From the NCBI GenBank assembly GCA_963854735.1, contig OY978108.1, positions 925,731 to 989,730 of the forward strand: 64,000 nt of DNA, read 5' to 3'. Source of the stretch: Marvania coccoides. Taxonomy: Eukaryota; Chlorophyta; Trebouxiophyceae; Chlorellales; Chlorellaceae. The translations under genes were made by a program, and so were the position numbers. Below the pieces are notes generated by a model. It was not told the DNA's origin. It was given only the letters and a program-made list of their open reading frames with translations, and made no database searches. This document shows, in pieces, positions 58,654 to 64,000 of the stretch. Each line of letters opens with the position of its first letter. Position 1 is the stretch's first letter.

Positions 58654-61588
58654 ATGAAAAAGTGGATGGTTTTGTTTCTGATCTATCTTCTCGTGCTTCA
58701 CGCAGTGATCACCATGGCGGACAAACGCCACGAAAAACAGGCACTGGCTGAGCGTTTTGGCTCCCAGGCCTGCTTATTTGTGACAGTATGGGTCATCTGC
58801 CTGCCGCTCGCTAGGGCAACAGACGGTGGGACCCTCGCAGACCAGTCCACCGGAAGCCTTCGTCGTGGCCGCGCTCTGCTATCCACACTCCAGCAGCAAG
58901 GTGCGGCACACTGTTTCTGTGTCCTGGAAAGAATCGAATGAACTAAATTTTGATGAACTAAATTTTGATGTCTTGCTGCGTGCGACAGGAACGCCTCTCA
59001 TGCCCGAGACGATCAGTGCTGGCGATGAACACACGTGCGCGCTGACCACCGAAGGCTCGGCATACTGCTGGGGAGACAATGAATATGGCGAGCTCGGCGA
59101 CGGGACGACCGTGGACAAATCCACGCCCACCCTGGTCAAGGGCGGCATGCAGTGGTCGCAGATCAGTGCTGGCGGCTATCACACGTGCGCGCTGGCCACC
59201 GACGGCTCGGCATACTGCTGGGGACGCAATTATGATGGCCAGCTCGGCGATGGGACGATCGCTAGTCCGGGGGCGATCGTGGCAAAACCCACACCCACCC
59301 TGGTCTCGGGCGGCATGCAGTGGTCGCAGATCAGTGCTAGCTTCAGTCACACGTGTGCGGTGGCCACCGACGGCTCGGCCTACTGCTGGGGAGACAATGA
59401 ATATGGCCAGCTCGGCGACGGGACGAATCCCGTGGACAAATCCACACCCACCCTGGTCTCGGGCAGCGAGGTGTGGTCGCAGATCAGTGCTGGCGACTGG
59501 TACACGTGCGCGCTTGCCACCGACAGCTCAGCATACTGCTGGGGAGAGGGTTTAAATGGCAAGCTCGGCAATGGGGCCACCACGGACAAAAGCACTCCCA
59601 CCCTGGTCAAGGGCGGCATGCAGTGGTCGCAGATCAGTGCTGGCGGCCACACGTGCGCGCTGACCACCGACGGCTCGGCATACTGCTGGGGAGCCAATGG
59701 AAATGGCCAGCTCGGCGACGGGACGACCGTGGACAAATCCACGCCCACCCTGGTCTCGGCGGACGGTACGGTATTGGACACACTATGCGGACAAATCAGT
59801 GCTGGATCATATCACACGTGCGCGGTGGCCATCGACCAGATTTACACATCCTGCTGGGGAGACAATGAATATGGCCAGCTCGGCGATTGGACGACCTTCA
59901 CGGGGCCCACATTCACATCACAGATCATTGTTGGAGGTCGTCGCACTTGCGCGCTGCTCACTGACGACTCGATAAACTACTCGGCATACTGCTGGGGAGG
60001 CAATGACGTTGGCCAGCTCGGCGATGGGACGACTCTGGCGAAATCCACGCCCACCTTGGTCATGGGCGGCATCTTATCAACGCCCATGCCGTCTTCCCCT
60101 CCTCCTACTGTACCATCGCCATCGCCATTTCCACCCCCTACGCCCGTTAACCCTCCGGTTCCGTCACAGCCCCCACCAGCCCCCGGGGCAGGACCCCCAC
60201 CGGAACCAGTTTCGCAGCCCCCGCCAGCCCCTGGGGCTGTTCCCCCATTGGAACCGACAGACTCCTCCGGCATGCCCATAGCCGCCATTGCGGGCGCTGT
60301 CGTGGGCGGGGTGTGCATTCTGGGGGCGGTTGTTGTGTGGTTTGCCGTCAGAGCGAGGAAACGGAAGCACGTGCGCCAGCCGCAGGAGCAGGATGAGACA
60401 GTAGAATTCGAGAAGATGCACAAGGGAGTCACGCGGCCGGAAGATTCCCTGGTGTTGACGCTGCCAGGACCCAACACTCTGCTAGCTCCGCCGCCAATGA
60501 GCGTTGACCGCGCCGCCAGTGACCAACGAACTCGAACCGCCAGCGACCCGGTGCTGCGCTGGATCGATGGTCACTCAGTGACCCTCCGCAGCACGCACTC
60601 CCCCCCAAACACCCAGCAAGGTGAGCCACCTGCGGGCGAGGTCCCCGCCTACGTCCGCGACCTCGAGTTTGCCTGGAGCGAGGTGCGTGTGATGAAGGCG
60701 CTGGGTTTCGGGTCGTTCGGAAAGGTGTTCCTCGCCGAGGTGGGGCACGCTCAGGTCGCCGTGAAGCTGCTGCTGGACGCCAAGACGGTCGCCAGCGCCT
60801 CGTCCGCGGCAGTGCAGGCTGGGAGCGCCGTGCCTAAACTGCAGGGGCCTGATGTCGCGGTGGCCTCGCGCGCCGCGCTGGTCAACGAGGTGGCTGCCAT
60901 GGCGCCCCTGCGTCACGCCAACGTCGTACAACTGCTCGGGTTCTGCACCGCGCCCCCCGCCCTGGCGACCGAGTACTGTTCCCGCGGCTCCGTGTTTGAT
61001 CTGCTCCAAAAGGGCCGCTGCGATCCAGAGACGGCGTCGTGGCTGTCATGGAGCGTGCGGCTGCGTATGGCCGCCGACTCCGCAGCGGGGATGCATCACC
61101 TGCACACCCGCTCGCCGCCCATTGTGCACCGCGATCTGAAGACGCCAAATTTGCTGGTGGCGGGAGACTGGGTGGTCAAGGTGGCCGACATGGGACTGAG
61201 CAAGCTGGTGGTGGATGCGATGCACGCTTCAACGGCTGGCGGTGCCACCAACCCTCGATGGCTGGCGCCAGAAGCGTTCCGCGGCGAGCGCTTGACGGCG
61301 GCATCCGACGTGTTTTCGTTCGGCGTGGTGATGTGGGAGCTGCTCACGTGGCGCGTGCCGTGGGATGACGCCAACCCCATGGCAATTCCGGTGGCTGTTG
61401 TGCGTGGAGATCGTCTTGCGGTGCCCGAGATGGCAGCGCTGCCTGGGTTCTCCGACGGTGATCGGCGAACGCATGCGTCATCTTTGGCGTCGTACGTTGC
61501 GCTGATGCGGCGGTGCTGGGCGGCAGACCCCTCTGCACGACCGACATTCTCAGACATTGCCGCTGAGCTGCGAGCCGCCTCTGATTGA
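58654..61588 (+). CDS. Receptor-like kinase: RCC1 seven-repeat ectodomain, membrane span, Raf-like kinase
   Basis: Two exons, 58654-58900 and 58989-61588 (phase 1), encode 948 aa. Two hydrophobic stretches at the N-terminus (MVLFLIYLLVLHAVIT, CLFVTVWVICLPLA) look like signal or anchor. Residues ~85-450 hold seven RCC1-type repeats of the form HTCALTTDGSAYCWGDN..GQLGDGTT, each with a Cys pair, i.e. a full seven-bladed propeller. A Pro-rich linker (PPPTVPSPSPFPPPTP) leads to one span (~513-535) and stop-transfer RARKRKH. The cytosolic kinase (~649-945) has GFGSFGKVF, VAVKLL, HRDLKTPNLL (~795), DMG in place of DFG (~816), LAPEAF and DVFSFGVVMWEL; it most resembles plant Raf-like (CTR1/EDR1) TKL kinases. 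The architecture parallels CRINKLY4. Confidence 0.9.
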
Positions 61589-61920
61589 ATCTTAAAGAGC
61601 GTGTTATTGCTTTATTAAATAGCGGCTGGCTGCCAAATATTTGTGGGGGGCTCTTTTCAGGGTGCCGAACGCCCCTGCTGCAGCTTTATGCATGAAACAT
61701 AACATATTCTGTACAGCTCACAGGCAGCTTGCACAATTATTTTAATTTTTTTTTCATATTATAGTTTAAAGTACGACAAATTTGGTGCCGACTGATATTG
61801 ACAAAAATGTTCTTGACACCGCACATTTTTTTTGTATGTGATTTCTTAGATAATTTCTCCGAAAAACAACGCGATATTTTAGAGAAATATAGATTACAGC
61901 AGTCGAGCAGCACAGATCGA
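61589..61920. other. Convergent 3' region after the receptor kinase
   Basis: 330 AT-rich bases with no gene; 3' UTRs of the flanking convergent genes. Confidence 0.5.
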
Positions 61921-63036
61921 TCAACGGCGAGGCGCCTCCGCGGGATCGAAATCAAAGTCCTCTTCGTAGGGATCCTCTTCGTCAAACACGCCGCCCCCGA
62001 AGCCCGAGAGCTCGCCTTCCAGACGCGCGGCCTGAGACGCCCTGTACTTCCTCCACACGTACCATCCGCCCGCGCCCAGCAGGATGGCGGCGCAGACGGC
62101 AAGGCCTACGTAGAGGGCGGTTTTGGACCTCCCCTCGCCATCCTCCTCCTCCTCCACCCCAGGGTAGGGCGGGTACACCACAGGGGCGTCCGTCACGAAG
62201 ACCGGGGAGACGGTCGCGACCGGGGCCTGGGTTTCGGGCGCAGCGGGCGCCGACGACAGGAACGCCGGGACCGGAGGCGAGGTGACGTTCATGGCGGCGT
62301 CGTCGTCGTCAAAGTTGAACGATTGCGTGTTCTGGTAGTTCGAGCTGACGTTTCCGCTCTGGTTTCCGGTGATGCTGTCCTGGATTGGCGCATACTGATT
62401 CTTGGTGTAGATGATTTGGGGGTTGGACGCACCGCCGCCGGAGGGAGGCATCATTTGCTGCTGAGGCGCAATCGGGAGCGCTCCGTACCCTGCCATCTCC
62501 CCTCCTCCCCCGGTGTAGTAGTCGCCTCCGTACTCGTTGTCGCTGCCTCCGACCACCATATTGCCGATTCCTCCGACCACTTGCCCGCCACCGCTCACGC
62601 TCCCGGCAAGCACTTGGCCTCCTCCGCCAACGTACACTGGGCCGGACGCAAGCGCGGGCGGCAGGAAGCCCATGACCGGCCTGCGGCGCCCTCCTGACAC
62701 CACGTAATAGCCTCCATCGTCTTCGCGGAGATCGCGGGCATCGTGCTCGTGGTGCCTCTCGTAGCCGTCATCGTCCCGGGTGACGATCTTGATCTTCTTC
62801 TTGATGATGAGGGGTGGTGAGGGCTGTGGAGTGCGCGGCGGGAGTGGTGCTGCCCAGATGGCTCCCGGACCCGCTGGCCGGGCGTTTGCGCGGCCCCGCG
62901 GCGTGGCTGCCCCCCAAATGGTCTCACCTAGGTAATGCGCGGCAGCGGCCGGTGAGAATATACGTTTCGCGGGTGTGGCAGGCCACTGGCTGCCCCCCTT
63001 TGTTGAGCTGAAAAAACACAAGGGCTGAGCACGCAT
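61921..63036 (-). CDS. Glycine-rich single-pass membrane protein, unknown family
   Basis: Intronless frame of 371 aa. The first ~75 residues are low-complexity and the true start may be later. Then comes a charged segment (IIKKKIKIVTRDDDGYERHH), a Gly/Tyr-rich region (VYVGGGGQVLAGSVSGGGQV), Asn/Gln/Ser-rich sequence (ITGNQSGNVSSNYQNTQS), a Pro/Ala-rich stretch, and one clear span (TALYVGLAVCAAILLGAGGW) followed by a basic stop-transfer and an acidic tail (EEDPYEEDFDFDPAEAPRR). No domain recognised. It converges on the receptor kinase gene and is the last substantial frame before the telomere. Confidence 0.5.
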   Translation of the reverse strand: MRAQPLCFFSSTKGGSQWPATPAKRIFSPAAAAHYLGETIWGAATPRGRANARPAGPGAIWAAPLPPRTPQPSPPLIIKKKIKIVTRDDDGYERHHEHDARDLREDDGGYYVVSGGRRRPVMGFLPPALASGPVYVGGGGQVLAGSVSGGGQVVGGIGNMVVGGSDNEYGGDYYTGGGGEMAGYGALPIAPQQQMMPPSGGGASNPQIIYTKNQYAPIQDSITGNQSGNVSSNYQNTQSFNFDDDDAAMNVTSPPVPAFLSSAPAAPETQAPVATVSPVFVTDAPVVYPPYPGVEEEEDGEGRSKTALYVGLAVCAAILLGAGGWYVWRKYRASQAARLEGELSGFGGGVFDEEDPYEEDFDFDPAEAPRR

Positions 63037-63630
63037 TTTTTAGTGTGACTTCATTTGTTCGCGGCGTTTAGCATTAAAACGGGATGCCCCACTCGTGGAC
63101 CACTTCCTTCTGGTGGCAGGAACATGCGCTCCTGACGATCGACTCGACTTGATCGCATCTTTCTCGGGCGAGGCGCCGCAGCGGACAGCCCTCGCGGGCG
63201 ATGGGTATGGCCGTGGGCGAGCGAGCGTTGCCCCGCAGGCGTCTCCCGGGCCGCGGGATGCCTTAGAGTGGAGGGGCTGGCGGCGGGGGGGGGGCTCTAC
63301 ATAGGACTCGGCCCTCTCTCCGAAAGGTTTAGGGGGGTTTAGGAGTCGAAATTTTGGTCGTTTCCAGCAAACGAACACAGTTTTGAGATCGCGTTGATGC
63401 ATACATTCCAAATATGCAGCCAGTAAATACTGGTTCATTTTTTTTGTCTCACCCATCCCGCGAATGATGCCAACTCTGAGCATCGCCAAGGCGGGGACAA
63501 ATTTGACGATGTTTTCACATTAAACCTGCGTAATACTTGTAAACGTTTAAACACAGTTAATCAACTGTGCCTTCAAGCAAAAAGTTAATCAAATGTGCCT
63601 CCACCTGACAACCGGCATCTTTTCAGGCGA
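63037..63630. other. Subtelomeric sequence with degenerate telomere-like units and a direct repeat
   Basis: Near 63327-63345 there is an imperfect GGTTTAGGGGGGTTTAGG stretch. At 63555-63572 and 63583-63600 an 18-mer (agttaatcaactgtgcct and a one-base variant) repeats. A minus-strand open frame from 63483 (about 147 codons) is likely chance. Confidence 0.6.
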
Positions 63631-64000
63631 GGGTTTAGGGTTTAGGGTTTTTAGGGTTTAGGGTTTAGGGTTTAGGGTTTAGGGTTTAGGGTTTAGGGTT
63701 TAGGTTTTAGGGTTTAGGGTTTAGGGTTTAGGGTTTAGGTTTTAGGGTTTAGGGTTTAGGTTTTAGGTTTTAGGTTTTAGGGTTTAGGGTTTAGGGTTTA
63801 GGGTTTAGGGTTTAGGGTTTAGGGTTTAGGGTTTAGGGTTTTAGGGTTTAGGGTTTAGGGTTTAGGGTTTAGGGTTTAGGGTTTAGGGTTTAGGGTTTAG
63901 GGTTTAGGGTTTAGGGTTTAGGGTTTAGGGTTTAGGGTTTAGGGTTTAGGGTTTAGGGTTTAGGGTTTAGGGTTTAGGGTTTAGGGTTTAGGGTTTAGGG
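63631..64000 (+). repeat. Telomere, TTTAGGG repeats at the chromosome end
   Basis: About 52 units of TTTAGGG run to the window edge, with the G-rich strand 5'-3' toward the end, the correct orientation for a right chromosome terminus. The inner part (to about 63845) contains variants: TTTTAGGG, TTTTTAGGG and TTTAGG units. The outer ~155 bases are perfect. TTTAGGG is the plant type found in many green algae. Confidence 0.98.

Noticed and set aside
63040..63483. 147-codon minus-strand frame next to the telomere
   Set aside because: No recognised domain; composition shifts mid-frame to Arg/Pro/Ser-rich and it sits in subtelomeric repeat sequence.

Overview
The window is the end of a nuclear chromosome from a photosynthetic eukaryote, most likely a green alga. 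The last 370 bases are a telomere of plant-type TTTAGGG units with the G-rich strand running out to the right edge. Nearly all genes are eukaryotic, with GC-rich exons and short GT-AG introns (mostly 80-250 bases) that are AT-rich or mixed. Several products are plastid-linked: CCS1/ResB, a Ycf45/SPD1-type ATPase with an apparent transit peptide, chlorophyllase, and a plastid-type methyltransferase. TGTAA, the usual chlorophyte polyadenylation signal, lies downstream of several stop codons (e.g. 13136, 25629, 43210). No species is claimed.

Bases 1-54,136 are an ordinary gene-dense core, with genes often in convergent or divergent pairs. In order: a left-edge fragment resembling WxcM/FdtA sugar-nucleotide isomerases (-); DDX47/Rrp3 helicase (+); CLEC16A/GFS9-type FPL protein (-); a guanylate-binding-protein-like GTPase (-); an M1AP-like protein (-); methionine aminopeptidase 2 (+); RAD51 (-); Ycf45/SPD1-like ATPase (-); kinesin-14 (-); CCS1 (+); SAM methyltransferase (-); chlorophyllase (+); ubinuclein (-); PIG-T/GPI16 (+); a COG0523 GTPase with a C-terminal WW domain (-); a glutamine-rich nuclear-type protein (-); ubiquitin-eL40 (+); NOP58 (-); an ankyrin/polyQ tail-anchored protein (-); a divergent intronless pair of membrane-anchored enzymes (methyltransferase and fucosyltransferase-like); and SEY1/RHD3 (-). 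For most spliced genes I placed every intron so that reading phases agree; the resulting lengths match the families (e.g. RAD51 342 aa, ubiquitin-eL40 128 aa, and exact metal-ligand spacing in MetAP2).

From about 54,140 to the telomere the character changes. About 2.3 kb has no convincing gene. Then comes a cluster of small intronless reading frames (two-segment membrane proteins, an ankyrin protein without a visible ATG, an Asp-rich tail protein). Next is a receptor-like kinase with a seven-repeat RCC1 propeller outside, one membrane span and a Raf-like kinase inside, then a glycine-rich single-pass membrane protein. The CRINKLY4-like receptor kinase and the compact intronless cluster are the most unusual parts. 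A giant-virus origin for the cluster is possible but no hallmark viral gene is present, so it remains a hypothesis.
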